NCBI RefSeq assembly: GCF_028769735.1
Contig: NC_088179.1
Location: forward strand, 8,130,001 to 8,194,000
Source of the DNA: Zonotrichia leucophrys gambelii
Taxonomy: Eukaryota; Chordata; Aves; Passeriformes; Passerellidae
Direction: 5' to 3'
DNA length: 64,000 nt
Below, piece after piece: positions 12,865-26,690 of this stretch. How positions within the stretch are numbered: the stretch's first letter is position 1; every line of letters starts with the position of its first letter. The notes under the pieces were generated by a model. It saw only the letters and a list, made by a program, of their open reading frames with translations. It was not told the DNA's origin and ran no database searches. Made by a program: the position numbers and the translations under genes.

Positions 12865-15800
12865 TCTGTACTCCCTGTTCCCACACACACAGATATTTTC
12901 AGTCCAGCATTACCACAAACATTATTTTCAGAATTGCTTTTGAGCTGAGCCATGCAACACGTTTAGACAAAGGAAGTGGGGGAAATGACAGTCCAAAGGG
13001 GCAGGAGTAAAGCAGACCTGCTCTGCACCCCTGTGCTTACAACTCCTGCACTGCACTGCAAGTGCCACAGCAAAGGTTTTAGCTCTGGATCCCAGACTTG
13101 GTCCATGTTGAATGGCTTAGAAATGTCTCAGCTGGAAAACACAGCTTCTCTCTTCTGTGTTCAGGAGGTTCATTCTCAGAATCTCAGATGATTCACAGTG
13201 CTCATGGGGCCATTACTAACAGACCTCCTCACTGGTCAAAAATGAGACTGTACAACCCACAGCACAACTCATGTGAGTAAACATCTTTAAAATCTTATTA
13301 TAGCCATAGTTTTTGTCAGCTGCCTGGATGGAAACCATCTCAAGAGTACCAGCAAGAAAGAAACAATAGGGTTCATCAAATGAAGGGCTATCAGCAATTT
13401 TTTTACATTCACATTCAGATTCTAATTCATAGAGATCAGCATTCTCCAAAAGAAAACTGCTCTGGAGCAGGATCTGCCATTTGTATTTATTAGCAGGGAG
13501 ATCATGTTTCTCCCAGTCAAATCAAGACTCTCATTCACAGGCACTAACAAAAGAGTGGATTCTTCTAAAGGCATCCAAAAGAGCAGAGGGCCAGAGTGAG
13601 CCCAGTTTCCATTACAGATGAGGCAAATAAAACACATTCCTGTCTGCACCAACATCCTAACTCTCATCTCACCTGTGGCAATTGCACCTCAGAACAGCTC
13701 CATTCCCTTCAGAGATGTTGCTATAACACTTGTCAATATAAACAGGATCAGAAACAGCGTGACATTGAACAGCAAAACAGACTGGTGCCAACAACCACTT
13801 GGATTTTTTTTAATTTACATTTGGGAATATTATTTTGCATTTTATATAATCCTTAGTGGTTTACATATTCTCTATATTGTTAAATAGCGTTATATAGCTT
13901 TAAATGAAATAAAAAAACATATGAAAAGGACGTATCTAGACTGAAAATGCCTCTGGAATTACTTTGAAAAGTCATTTTTTTCATCTTTTTTCTATCACAA
14001 AAAATACCTTATTTTAAAGAAGGTGCATTCAGGTGATGAATCATGGCCTCAGCAGAGATTTTACAGTCTGTGATTGAGTCATAAAGGAGAACAAAGCTGA
14101 GAACTGAGCCAGGGTAGCTGGCAGTTGAGAAGACAAGGACACAGGCAGCAAGCTGGGGGTGAAAACACACCAACACTGCACAAAGGATAAAAGAACAATT
14201 ATCAAGGCCAAATAGAGGCATTCAACTCTCACAGCCCAACCCCATGAGACTGAATATAAGCTTTTCTCTTTTTTAATGTTTCATTCTAATATGATATTGA
14301 CAAAGATTTTTATGTCTTCTGATGTCTCCCCTGAAAAAGCCTGATGCTGTTTCAAAATTAATGTTTCATGTTACATACTGTCTATTTTTCAGGAAACACA
14401 GAAATTATACTTTTTGAAAAACTTTACACAGGTTTTGCATTGTCCCAGATTTCAACTTTCCCATCAGTGGAGCAAAGATCATGTATAACTGACTTCTTTC
14501 CTGTTTGTGTAAGTGATGTTAAGAATTGGAGGTCTGACACTTTCTTTGGAGGTAGGGTTAGGGGGGTGTAAATTTTATATTTATGTCTTCTCAGCCCTAG
14601 GCCTTTGCATTGACCAATTTATTTTTCCACTTAACTTCAAGCCATCAACCTATCTCTGCCATTAGCTCTGATTTATAATGCCTAAGAACATAATCCAATC
14701 ATGAATCTTCCTTGGGAATGCTGTAGTGGCATGAAAAAAGAGCCCCATCTAGTACTCTTCCTATGATAGGAAACACGAAGTTTCCAGGGCCATCAAAAAC
14801 ATGAGAGGCTCTTTTGTCTGACATTCCCATTCCAGCCCTTACAAAATATCTCTTCAGCAGAGAGCAAGAACATCAGGCACCTACAGGTAGGGAGGAAAAT
14901 GATTTCCTGTCTGACAAAGCCAAGATTTCAAAACACTCCCTCCTTCTCACAACCACACACAACAGAGGCCTTTCCAACCTCTTCCCCAACAGGAAAGACA
15001 AAGACCAGTTAACCAAATTAACCAAAAACTAGAATGAGGGAAATGCAGAGCTCAGACTCCCAACCCGAACTGGGCAGAGCTGTCCCAGCTTCTACAAGAG
15101 CATCTCACTTGGGTCATTCAGAGGTCTCTGTGCAGCTAACCCCTCTCAAATTTCCTGCTTCAAATTAAGAAATCTTATTGTTTCCTGTCTCTTACTGAGA
15201 GTAAATAATTCTAAAAAATCCCGATTTTTTGCACCTAAACACTTTTTATTAAAATTCCACGTCTCATTTGTTGTCAGCCCATGCCTCTGTCACATATTTC
15301 ATTGGGTTGGTATGGGGTGGGATGTTCTATTTTAAAACAGTGCAGAGCAAGGCTGGAAAGTGTTGTTTGAGCATTGCAAACAGAGAGAGCAGGATTTATT
15401 TATTCAGTCAATTTCACGATCTCTGGTGTTATTCCTGACTTTTTCCTGTCTTTATCACTTGGCCACTTGTGCTGTAAATCGTCTACACAGAGTGGAGGAG
15501 GGCTGTAAAGTGATCTTAGGATTTATTACACTACTTTTGCAGGATAAGGTTCTGTGATGCAGAATACAGAAGATTCCTATGGAAACCTGAGCACTCTTTG
15601 GTCATTTTGATCTTTTCAGCTAAAACTTTCTGAAGTCACACAAGTGACATAGGAGCCTAACTCCTGAGCTTTCAGTGCAACTTGTGCCTCACTGACAATG
15701 TTGCTCTTCAAAGGGAATTTAGAATAAAGATATAGTCAATGCCATATGGAAATATCAAATACAATTCACTTAAACATTGTTAGAAGAGTTTTGCAACGTG

Positions 15801-18800
15801 GTTTTATAGCCAGGAGTCAGCATTATAGTCTGAACTATTTGGTAATTTTATATAGGAAGTGCCCTGTATTTCTGAGCAGTGTCATATCATGTTCTCCTGC
15901 TTACCAGTGAAGATTCATCTTGGACACTGCAGTGCAATGAAGAGCAAATTAACATCCACTGATCTGCCACTTGTCATAAAAAGCCTTGCCAACAGTTCTC
16001 ACACATCTCTATTGTTTTGTCCAATCAATAAAAAGACTTATCACTGACTTTAACATGAAAATGGAGAGGGGCGAGTGCTTACTCATCGTGTAAAGCACCG
16101 TGCTCTTCTGAGAAATGTTTGGCAGGTTCTGCTTCTTACAGTAACACTTTGTTTTAATGGCACTTTAATGCTGACTTGACAGTGGAAGTCCCATAGAAAC
16201 ATTCAAGGCGTCCACATTAATGCTAAATAAAAGTCATTATGATTTCAGAGACAGGCCAGGACAGAAATATCCAACCTGGCAGGCTCCCTGGGAGCGCAAG
16301 CAGGAGATGCCTGCTCACCTTTGGAGCTGGCAGCCTGCAGATGCACCAGTCCCTGCACAGCTCTCGGCTCACCCAGGTACCCAGCCCTCCCTAAAGGCTT
16401 CTCCACATTCCCTCTCCAAACCAAAGCTGCTCCCAGGTCATCCCTGGGGCGAGGGGCAGCAGACAGGCAGGCAACAGGAACCTGAGCCACAAACAGCACT
16501 GCCTGTAACAGAGATGTTTTGCCTAGGATGAGCTCTGTCTTAGCTTTCTCTGCTTCAGAAGCTTGGAGCAGGCAGAGGAGATCTTGCTGTTGCCCACTGA
16601 TAGTTTATCTTTAATGCGCAAAAGAGAAATGCAGCATAAAATTTGCTGAGATTTGGACTGAAATTCAAACTTAATGAGTGTAAATAATTCATGGCTTGAA
16701 TGCCTTACTAGAACACAGAAACCCTGTGTCAGTTGCTGGATTTATTCCCTGCTCCTGTTTCCTCCTCACAGTGAGAGGGGAGTCAGCCCTTGAGATCCCC
16801 TTACTCTGGCTATTAGGCCAGAGAGGGGGCACGCGTCCTTCCCAGCTATGAACAGAAAGAGATGTATTAACAGACTGTATGCTCACTATAGCTGGAAAAA
16901 ACACAAATACCTTGTTTCAGATGGTGAATAAAGCTCCAAAAGCCAAGACCAGAGCCACTGACTGTGTATTTTACATGTACATGCATTTTTCTTTTCCTTC
17001 CCTCCACACACACCTGAACAAGCACAGAAAGAACAAGATATGCTGGTGGTTCCCCAGTTTTCTAATTTTTCCTCCCAAAGTTAAAGGCAGATTTTCAAGA
17101 AGAGAAAAGTGTAAGCCAGACAAAAGTAAGGTCATGCAGCTACTGATGGGAGTCCTGCCTCTGGAAGAAAGAATAGGCTGGATCCTGAAGCAGGAAAGTA
17201 AGTTTTCCTTCCAAAACTTGTCCTTTAAATGCTAAATATTGCTGACCCTGACACCTATACCTATATCAAATTACACTTTTAATCTTACTCATCTCCAGCT
17301 CTCTATTTAAACTGCTTTGTCTTAAGCCAGCCCTAAACAAGCCATCAGTTTGTAAGTCATGTGTAAAAATCACCAGTTGAAAGCTAAAACACTGCAGCTG
17401 CTTGCAGCACATCAGCCTCATGTTTCAGCATGACTTCACGGGCAGGGAGCAGCCTCGTGTGCAATATCCCATCATTTGTCTGCCCCACAAAGTTTCTCCA
17501 CTGAGGCTGCTGGACATTTAGAGCTCAAATGAATCTGAAAAACTAATCCTTACCTTTCCTCAAAGCAAATTTCTGTGCTGAGAAAGAAAGTTATTCATAA
17601 AGGGTGGACATACACAGCCCTCACTGCAGTACTATGCAGTATTGGCTACTATGACACTGGTAGGGAAATACTGCCAATTTTAAAAATTTGAGCAGCTCAA
17701 TTAAATGACCCTCATTTCAAATAATACAGACCAAAAGTAATTAATAAGAGCGATGCAGAAATCTCTGCAATAATATTTCATATTTACTGTTGGAGAAATA
17801 ATCCTTTAAAAAGGTCAAATGGGCTCCAAAGGTGCAATTGGAAAGAATAAATTCTCATGCAAGTTTAAATTCAGTTATGGGCTACAGAGCAGGTTCCAGG
17901 CAACGTCTGTCTGGCGAGACAGCTTCCCTGTTTGCAGAAACTCAGAGACAGTTTCTCCATCTAAAAAAGAGATAATGGTGTTGACCTTCTTTGTGCATTC
18001 CTCTGACATCTGCTGATGAAAAAGATGCCGTAATAAATACACTTTCTCCTTAGACTGTAATCCTGTGAAGTTTCTCTGCAACAAAGCAGGAGTTAGACCA
18101 TCTTTTTCTGCCCCAGCATACAGAGACTTGTTCTTGAAAAAAAGGCAAGAAAATCAGAGAACATCCTGCTAGGAATAGAGATATTCTTTGTAAAACCACA
18201 ACAAGCAACTAGGAACGAAGCCATGGGGGAGCTGCCACCACTGCCAGTGCTAAACCTCCTTTTCCATGAGCAAGCCTGAAGTGAACAGCAGGTCATAATT
18301 CATAACCCTCTCTAGTTAGTTAGAAAACATTAAATTTTAAAAATTCCAGAAGCCGGCTGTTGTCTTCTGCAGCCATGGCAGACCTCAGCAGGTAACACAA
18401 GAATTGTGCCTTTTATTGTACAGATAAAAGAGTAGAATAGGAAGGCCAGAATATCATTAGCCTTCATTTCATAGTCAAAAATCAGGGCAAATATTATTAG
18501 AAGCATCTCCCCAGAGCAGAGCACACAGCCCTGGGACTTATCCACTGCAGGCCAGGACCTCAGATTTGCCTTCAGCAGCCTGGGCCCAGAGCTAGAAATT
18601 TCCTCATGAACACAGAAGGACACACTGCCAGGCCTTTTGTAACCTCTCTTTTTATATACCTTTTAAAACATGTTTAGCTCTTTGCTGAAAGGCACAAAGT
18701 GTTTTGCATCAGGGATTGCCCATTAAATCCTGACTGCTTTACGGATGTCACGACAGATTCAGTTTTTCTAAGCAGTTCACAGATATGGTTTTAAAGACTA

Positions 18801-19603
18801 TCAAGCCTCCACCGTGATTCATATGTTCAAGCCACAAAGCAAGTTCAGAGCCTAAGAAATCAATCACACTGCTCATTTAAAATATACATGAAGCAGTTTT
18901 AGCTTATTTGCAAGCACACAGAGTAATGCCAGGTCACGTTACTGACAGCACCATCTCCCTTGGCCTTGGGTGAAAAGCTGAAGCCCCCAGTGGAGTGACT
19001 AAAACAGAGTTCCTTTACCCCAGGAGCAGAAACAGCAGTGACAGCAGAGGGGCACAGCTCCCACACAGCCCCAGCAGGACTCATTTCAGCTGGGAACCAC
19101 AGGGATCAGCACCCCTAAAGCAGGAGATGAAGCCATTCTCGATGGCCCTGCCCAGCCACAGCATCCTCTCAGTGAGGCAGCCAGAGCACAGGCTCACAGG
19201 CCACTGCTCACTGTGCCCACCCAATGCAGCTGCAGGGTGGGATGCTTTCCTTTAGAAGTGTAGGCATTTGGATGCTGCCAGCCCAGCTAAATTTACCCAC
19301 TGAAAGTGGCAGTATTTATTTAATAGGACACAATGAAAAAATCCACTTTATTTTTGCTGTGTCTTATTCCAATCTATAAGATTTTTTCCCTTGGTTTCAA
19401 ATAGAGGGAGTGAAAGCTCCTAAGGAGAAAGTTTATTTGCCAATAAGCTTTTCAGGACTTGAGAGAAAAAAGGCAAGAGCATAGAAAATGAAAAGGCAGG
19501 AGAGCCTATATTTGGAATAGTATTATCCCAAAGTGCAGTTCCTATATTGCATGAGTCCTGTCCAGCCTCAGTGGATTATTAGGCCTGAGTTTGATAGGTT
19601 AAT

Positions 19604-20017
19604 TGTCACTATGATATTTTCTGAAAAATCTCTTAGCCAGGATTTTTTCTCCTGGGAAGCTGAGAAGCTTTAGAGAAAAATGTAAATAATAATTATCTAA
19701 TTTTCTTTTCTTGTGTTTGCTGCTTTGGAATGTGGTTTGGAAGTTGTTTACCAACAGGTGCATCTTTGATTGGTTTCATGTGAATTGTTTCTACTTAATG
19801 ACCAATCAAAGCCAGCTGTGACTCTGAGGAGTCACAGGTTTTTATTATCCATTATTTTCTAGCTTTCTGATGTATCCTCTCTCTATAGCTCAGAATAGTT
19901 TTAGCATAGCATTCTTTAATGTACTATAATATCATAAAAAAATAAATCAGCCTTCTGAGAACTTGAAGTCAGATTCTCACCTCTCACCTCGTCCTGGGGA
20001 CCCTCACAAACACCACA
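19604..20017 (+). mobile_element. Solo LTR of a passerine endogenous retrovirus (copy 1, class II/ERVK-like)
   Basis: This is a 414-bp element that begins TGTCACT and ends CACCACA, the TG...CA ends of a retroviral LTR. It is flanked by a perfect 6-bp target-site duplication, GTTAAT, at 19598-19603 and 20018-20023. Six-base duplications are typical of class II (ERVK-like) integrases. Inside are a CCAAT box at 19802-19806, an AT-rich stretch, an AATAAA polyadenylation signal at 19941-19946 and a 9-bp perfect hairpin (19816-19824 with 19829-19837). No gag, pol or env sequence adjoins it, so I read it as a solo LTR left by LTR-LTR recombination. A second copy lies at 38408-38822 in the same orientation; by eye they agree at roughly four bases in five, so both are old. 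The exact family name was not checked. Confidence 0.9.
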
Positions 20018-20023
20018 GTTAAT

Positions 20024-23000
20024 AGTAGAGATTACAAAAACTCACACATAAAACCAGCAGTTGGGAAGGACAGAAATTCATTTCCAACATGATCTACATT
20101 CTTGAGAGGGGTAATGTTAAATCTGCCAGGGGAAGGTCAAGACCACACAAAGAAAATAAATCAAGGCATTGCTATGTGGACCTGTCTAAAGGTTAAGGAT
20201 CTAAAGGATATGCAGATCCTCTAACATATAAACAGCCCCTGGGGGATAATTGCTTAACCAAGTCCATTTGAGCAGCTCTGAACAGATGGTTTAGTACGTA
20301 TATTGACTATTGCTGTGCTTTGTGGCACTATTTATTACCTGCTGGGACAGGGAACAATGATACTGTAGACACATAGCTGTCTCTCTCTAATCATGTGTAT
20401 CCTTGCAATACCCAGTGACCCAGAAATGCATTCCCAGAGGTGCCATCTCCCACAGCAGCAAGTACATAAAGTAACATCAGACAACTTCCTGGAGGAACAA
20501 AGCCTGAATAGATTAACCACAAAACAGGTTGTTTGGCTGAATTTTCTTCTCACTGTAATTTACAGCTCTACTGTTAAATGCACCTGAGATAATACAGAAG
20601 CTGCTGGAAGTATATAAAAGGCTAATCAGCTTTATTCTTGGCCCTGAATGCAGAGCCCATGGCTGCTCAGTTGTTGGCCCAAGTTTCTTGAACCACAAAC
20701 ACTTTTCCATTTCTTCCAGGCATTGCACATACCAGTTCTCTATGTTTGACCTGAACTTCTCCAGCTCAGACTGAGAACAGGCTCACACCAGTTTATTCAG
20801 GGCAAGCATGACCACAGTGGAAGTGAGATGGGGAGAAGGCCAAGCTCTCCCTGCTGAGCCCATCAGGGGAACAGGGAGGCTCCTGCCTGCATAGGTGGCC
20901 AAAGCCAGGTTTGTGCATCACTAACCTCCCTGTTACAACAATGGTGAGCAGTAAATCGGGTTACACTCCTGCTGCCTAGAGAGTAACAAGCAACTGATGC
21001 TTGAAATAAATCAGCAATTTGAATAGGACACAAAGTAGCTGTGCTGGGAACAAGCTCAGAACTCCTCTTACAGGGACAGTGACTTCTCAGTATTGACCTT
21101 CAAAACACCCACCTTTTGAATAATGTCAAGCAATTCAGCCCTAATTTTTTTTTTTTAAGATCTACTCTTTTAGAATCATTAATTCCTGACAAACTCCTAC
21201 AATTTGCAGTTTTGCTCTTCTTTATCTGTGCTTGAGGTTTGCAAAACAAGAGCACCAAAGATCAGCCCTGCCCAGCACAGCCGTGAGCAACACCTCACCT
21301 CCTTCCTTGTCACAGAGCCAGCTTTCCCAAGGGAAAATTTGATCCAATCAAACCCGAGTCTGACATTTGGTGGGCACTTTTGGGCACCTGGCACACATAA
21401 GGGTGTGCTGGAAAGCTCAGCCATGTCAGCAGTGCACAGACATCCCCTGCACAGCCCACACAGTGCACCTGAGCATGTCCACGAGCAATGGGTTTACTCG
21501 GCCTGTGCTGGACAGATTACTCATGGGAATGGGCTGGGATGGCATGTCCCAAAAGCACTGCACTCATGGTGCTTGTGTTGACCATGTGGCAGTGAGATCT
21601 GGCTCTTTCCCTTCGTGTTTGACCAGTGACTTTGCTTAATCAAGAGGAATTTTACACCTTGGTACACCCCAGCATCACTGTGCTGCAGGGGTGATACAAA
21701 CAGAACACTGAGGGCAACAAAATGATGTTAATTCAGAATACCAAGAGAGAGAGAGACATTTACAGCAGGAGTACAGAATAAGGTGTAGATTAGAGAATGG
21801 CAGACAGATACTCAGTATTTTTTATCAAAGCTGGAGCAGGCAGCCCTGTGAAAGAAGACACATGGAATATTTAGGTTCCTTGATTTCGGGTTCTGGGCAA
21901 GCACAAAACACTCAAAGTTCATGCTTTAGGTCTCAAAGGGATAGGCCAGATACTCAGATCTGGAATTGAGAAACTGGGCTGCACTGTCCTGTGATCAGTG
22001 TCCTAAACAGAGGGAATGTCATCATTCCTGCTCCTTCACTACCTTCCTCCCACAAACAGAGTTTTTCTTCTCTAAGCTGATGCAAGAGAATGGTTGCCAA
22101 AAAAGAATTCAGGACCTTGACAATTTGGACAATCCTCCACTAATCTTCCCTTCAGGGTGCCCACAATCCTTTAAAGCATGACAAACTGACAGACCGAGCT
22201 CCTTTGTGCTCACTGGGCTCTATATCTTTATAAACTGGCTCTTCTGTTTGCAGCAGAAAACCTGGGAATGCAGCCACTGTCAAAGGAAGGTGGAAACAGG
22301 CCTATTTAAGAGCTCTTGAGGGGCCACCAGATGAAAGGAAAAGATTTGTGCACAATAATATGAGTCTTCAGGTACAGAGGGAGGAAAAGAAGCTACTTCA
22401 GCCTTGTTGGAGAAGAATCCCACATGCCTGCTAATCTACCTACAAAGGTTATTTGACACTTAAAAATTGTAAGACACTCAAAGCCAAAAAAAAAACAGCT
22501 TACCAGAGAGCAGAATCCTCCCCCCACCATGGTTCTGCTGGTTTAGGTGTTATTTGCACCAGAGCCGAACTGAAATGCCCTTGACACGTTGCAGCTCCAG
22601 GCAGCTTTTGGTTCAGCGGGGTTGAGAGAGTTGGGTGTGCAATGACAGCCCAGTTCATTCTCCCCCTCCATGTTTTTTTTTTCTTTTTAGGATTGTCGGT
22701 GTTTTGATAATGCCACCCTGATGCTTCCAAACTAGAGGGGGAGCACACTGAAACACACCAGCTGCTAACAAGGCTAGAGAAATTCTTCTATGGATTGGAA
22801 AGACACATGTCAAACAACTTTTAAGAAGCCAACTCTGACACATTTCCAACTACAAATTTCACACCAATTTTTTTTTTCCTGGCTATCTGATATTGAGTTC
22901 AAAAACATTGCAGTGACAAACTAGTCACCTGCCATATGGCATTCCAATTGCTGAAGGTGACCAAGCCTGAGCTCACAAATTATTTTTCATTCAGGCACCA

Positions 23001-25576
23001 GAAACAGCATTATAACAATGTGGACAGAATAGATATCATGTTGTTGGGTAACACACTGATGCAAACATAGTCCATTCTGTTAAACATAAACACACACACA
23101 TAGATACATACTTATTTACATAGAAGTTTTCCCCTCTAAATATCAATTTAGAGATTAGGACTATCATGAATAAACCTGGAATATTAGAAACAAGATCTGT
23201 TGCTAGATATCCATGTAAAACTCAAAAGTTGGATTTCATTACCAAAGAGGGCTTTTTCATGTATTACTGCATATAGTAGAGTAAAAAGCAGTAAAAGAAT
23301 TGGACAACTTAAGATTGTTTACAACTAATGCATGAACTCTAATACCATTCCAAATTTTCAAGATTATATACATTATTACAAGGGACCTAAACAAAAACCA
23401 AAAAAGAATATGAATGTCTGAAAACAGGATCTCTCAGTTAATAAACCAATTTCCAAGCCTATTCTTCTACTTTGTCTTTTTTTATCATTATGGCACTAAA
23501 TTTATAAGTATGTCAGCAAATACATATGCTGCACCTGTGGGAAAGCAGAATTAAGGTTAACACCTATGCTTAAAAAAAGAAAAAAGATTGCTTTTCAAGA
23601 TTATAATTCACAAGCTGTGCATACTAATGCTACTTCATCCTTCTCAGCAATTAACAAAGATGAAAAGAGAGACTGGCTAAACAAATAGACTTTGAAGCAT
23701 CCTTTCATCTATTTAAGAAACTGGTGGGATCTTATTGCCATCACTTTGCTGTGTTTTATAGCTTCCTGAGAATCTTAACAAAAAAAAAATAAATCAATCT
23801 GCTTGGAGCAAGTCCTACAGGTATTTTTCAAATTAGAAATACCTGAAAGTTTATCATCCCCCTCTCTTTCATAGAGCTCTTGACAATTATGATAGGAAAA
23901 GATTGATATTTTGTCTCCTCATTTCCTGTACTTGGAAGATATTTTCTCCATGAGTCACCATTTCAGTTTGTCATTCTTCCCTGCTGGGGCAAGCAGGAGC
24001 AGCTCCTGCCAGGAGCCAGCCTCTTATCCTGAAAGGCCAGGACAAGGAGAGGCATCCTCAGCAGGGATCACCTGTGGAACAAGGGGGAAACTCGTTTGGG
24101 AAGTGATATTGTGAGCTGAATAAATCCTGTGAGAAAACACTGAGTATAGAAAATTAAAAATAAAAAAAAGGGGCAAGACCCTGTTTTGTGTTACAGGCCA
24201 ATTAAATTATCACCACTTACACCTGTAGTAACAATGGTACTTGTATATGTGCAAAGGTACAAGCAGACTAATCATACAGCAAGATAAAAATATCCATCTC
24301 AAAAAAGTGGCTGCTCTTTATTTGGCAAAGTAATTTAAAAAATCTAAAATGCATAGACTTCTTTTTTGCCTTTGTCCAGGAAATTCTTTGGTTAGGATTT
24401 GGGGAAGATGAGAATTGCAATACAAGAGTAGGAAAATGGAAAATAAAATGGGCTTTAAAAAATAAAGTGCCTTGCTTAACCTCCTCCCTGTCCTCGCAAA
24501 ATCAAGGAGGACTTGAAATGAATCTTGAAGTTCGCACTGTACGTGACTGTGAGAGAAGAAGGGGAAAACAATAAAGAGAGAAAGGAAAGAAAACCCTCAG
24601 TGGGCTCTGACCCTCTTCAGAAATTCAGTCTCAGCAGTCTGCTCGGGGATGCCAGGTGCATGCTATCACTGTGCAGTGACCCCTGAGCATGGGGCAGAGC
24701 CCAGGTGAGGCCAGGGCAAGGCTGGCACAGGGATTCAAAGCAGGCACTGAAGAGCTTTTCCAACAGAGCTCTTAAGGCTGCACAATTTAACAGTCCCATA
24801 TTTAAATGCCCTGCTGAAAGAAGGCTTTTGTTTTGAAGGTTCCTGTCAGTGCTCTCTTTAATAGGAAATCAATATATCATTTGTTTTCTAGAAAGTAGAC
24901 ACCCGTCCTTCAGGACTTGTGCAGCCAAGTTTAGCTCTGCTGGAAAATTGAGTAGTTTCCACCTAACTTTTTTTCTTTCATGAATGTCACTTCCCTTACC
25001 CTGGGGATAGGATGTAAGTGAAAATAAAAGGGAATGAACGTTATGGTATAACTTGTACCCAGTACTAACCATGGCTGAAATATCACCTCTTAATTATTTT
25101 CAATGCTGGCAAAGCAGAAATCCAATGTGAGCTAAAAAGTGATCAAAAGCTAAGAAGAATGTGATCTGTTTCCATTGTGTTTCGCTTTTACACCAGCAGC
25201 AGGAGGAAGAAGAAGGTTGATAGGGCTGGTTGCCAAGAGCTCTGCCCTGCAAGTAGACACAGATGAGGCTTGGCAAAGACTTGGCAACAGGAGGGCCTCA
25301 GAATAATCTTCTCCTTTAATATCAATTCAGGTCACATAAAAGAGAGCCTTGGTTCAAAAAATGAAGGAGTGAAGTGTCTTACTCATCCTGAGAATAAAGT
25401 GAGGGGCTCTTGGGCTTTCTGAGAGGAACTGCAGGGACAAGAAACAAGGAGCACACTCTGGTCTGTTCACAGGCACATGCAGCAGTTCACCACCTTAGGC
25501 AGATTGGAACATAAAAGCAGCCTGGAGAAAACAGCTTGAACCCCTCCTTCTCTTCCTTCTTGAATTACAGACAGAA
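20024..25576. other. Unique non-coding DNA
   Basis: AT-rich sequence with a GC-richer, CpG-poor patch at about 21240-21620, where a 125-codon frame opens without recognisable content. Short homopolymer and GA or CA steps occur, none long enough to list as microsatellites. No interspersed repeat was recognised. Confidence 0.6.
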
Positions 25577-25658
25577 CCATGGCCTTGTTGTAAGATGTTT
25601 GTTTACAGCTGCTTAGAGTAGAATGCAAACAAACATCTTGTAACAAGCTGCTTGCTGG
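25577..25658 (+). ncRNA. Long perfect-stem hairpin: candidate miRNA precursor or MITE relic
   Basis: Arm 25584-25604 pairs with arm 25627-25647 over 21 consecutive positions, across a 22-nt loop (25605-25626). In a plus-strand transcript 19 pairs are Watson-Crick and two are G-U wobbles. On the opposite strand those two positions would be A-C mismatches, so the plus strand folds better. Below the stem, 25581-25583 can pair with 25650-25652 and 25577-25579 with 25656-25658, separated by small bulges, giving a precursor-like shape of about 82 nt. I do not recognise the arm sequences as a known miRNA. A small inverted-repeat transposon remnant is the main alternative. No small-RNA evidence is available here. 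Confidence 0.4.
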
Positions 25659-26562
25659 CTTCCCATTACACACCCAGAGCTTAGCACTGCTTCAGCAGGT
25701 ACTCAGCACTGCTGCTCAAAGACCAAGCCACTGTGAGAATATGCAGAATTAAATCTCATTTGCCCACCTTCATCATCCTTCCCATGGCAGGCTAATATTC
25801 AAAGACACAACATCTGATCTGCAATCCTAGTAAGAAATAAATCACTGAGCAGTCAATGATAGAAAGGGAACAATTTCAAAAGCAGCAGTTCATATTCACA
25901 AGGTACTAGAGCTGAAGGAGTAAAAGTATGATAGATGGCAGTTCCACAGTCACACATAGGAAATCCACACTTAAAAGGAAAACATTGAAAATTAGAATCA
26001 AACACTGGATACACAATACTGAGTTGTGTATACAGAGTACTGGATCACTCTTCAGTCACAAGTTCGGGGCTAACCAGATTTTAGAGGTTTCTTTTCTAAT
26101 ACTGACACTATTAAGATTTGTAAGCTGGGCTATCCTGTTTTGCTATGTCTTCTCCTTTTACATAAAAGCAAGTTTGCCTGTCTATGACAAGAAAAATCTT
26201 TGAAGGGAGAAAACTCATCTCTTTGATCCAGAATGACAGTCCCTGCAGATGGGCACAGACTGTGCAGACAGAATTTCTCCCTTTGGCTCCCTGACTGTGC
26301 CATGCCCCTTCCATGGCAGATATAAATATCTGCTTTAGCTGTGCTGCTGCTCACAGCATGACTTTCCAGGGACCTGGACACTGCACAGCTGAGGATAATG
26401 CCTGGTGTGAGGTGCTACCACTCCACATTCTGCACAACTTGCACTCCAAACCTCCCAAGCCTTGACAATCCAAGGTTTCTGTACAAAGCCACTAGTTAAA
26501 CTGCTTCTTCTGAAAAAAACCCTATTTTTCTTACAACTACAAGATGCTTAAGGGGAAGACAA

Positions 26563-26690
26563 ATTGGGGTATGGCTCCAACAATGCCATGGTCATGCATT
26601 CAATCCTGTGTGGGCCATTCACCAGGAGCTGGGCTTGATGATCCCTGTGGGTTCCTTCCAAATCAGGACATGCTGTAAATTCTGAAATGT
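26563..26690 (+). mobile_element. tRNA-Ile-derived SINE with CR1-type tail (TguSINE1-like), degraded
   Basis: The head, 26563 to about 26617, resembles the 3' part of a tRNA-Ile. It has a variant of the anticodon-side sequence (CAATGCCATGG), a T-arm-like stretch with a decayed B box (ATTCAATCCT) and the acceptor end TGGGCCA. It continues without a break into a CR1 3' tail, GAGCTGGGCTTGATGATCCC followed by GGGTTCCTTCCAAATCAGGA. SINEs with a tRNA-Ile head and a CR1-X tail are known from passerine genomes. The 5' part of the tRNA, including a clear A box, is not recognisable, so the copy is truncated or strongly mutated and unlikely to be transcribed by RNA polymerase III. Confidence 0.75.

Larger units (their letters stand above)
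9951..19597. other. Unique non-coding DNA between the CR1 tail and solo LTR 1
   Basis: It contains the enhancer-like block at 11040-11250, the AT microsatellite and the short duplication near 12.8 kb. Stretches at 16060-16250 and 18700-18910 keep scattered CpGs and could be conserved, but show no definite motif arrangement. The longest frame is 118 codons (16879-17235, plus), with no recognisable domain. Confidence 0.6.
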
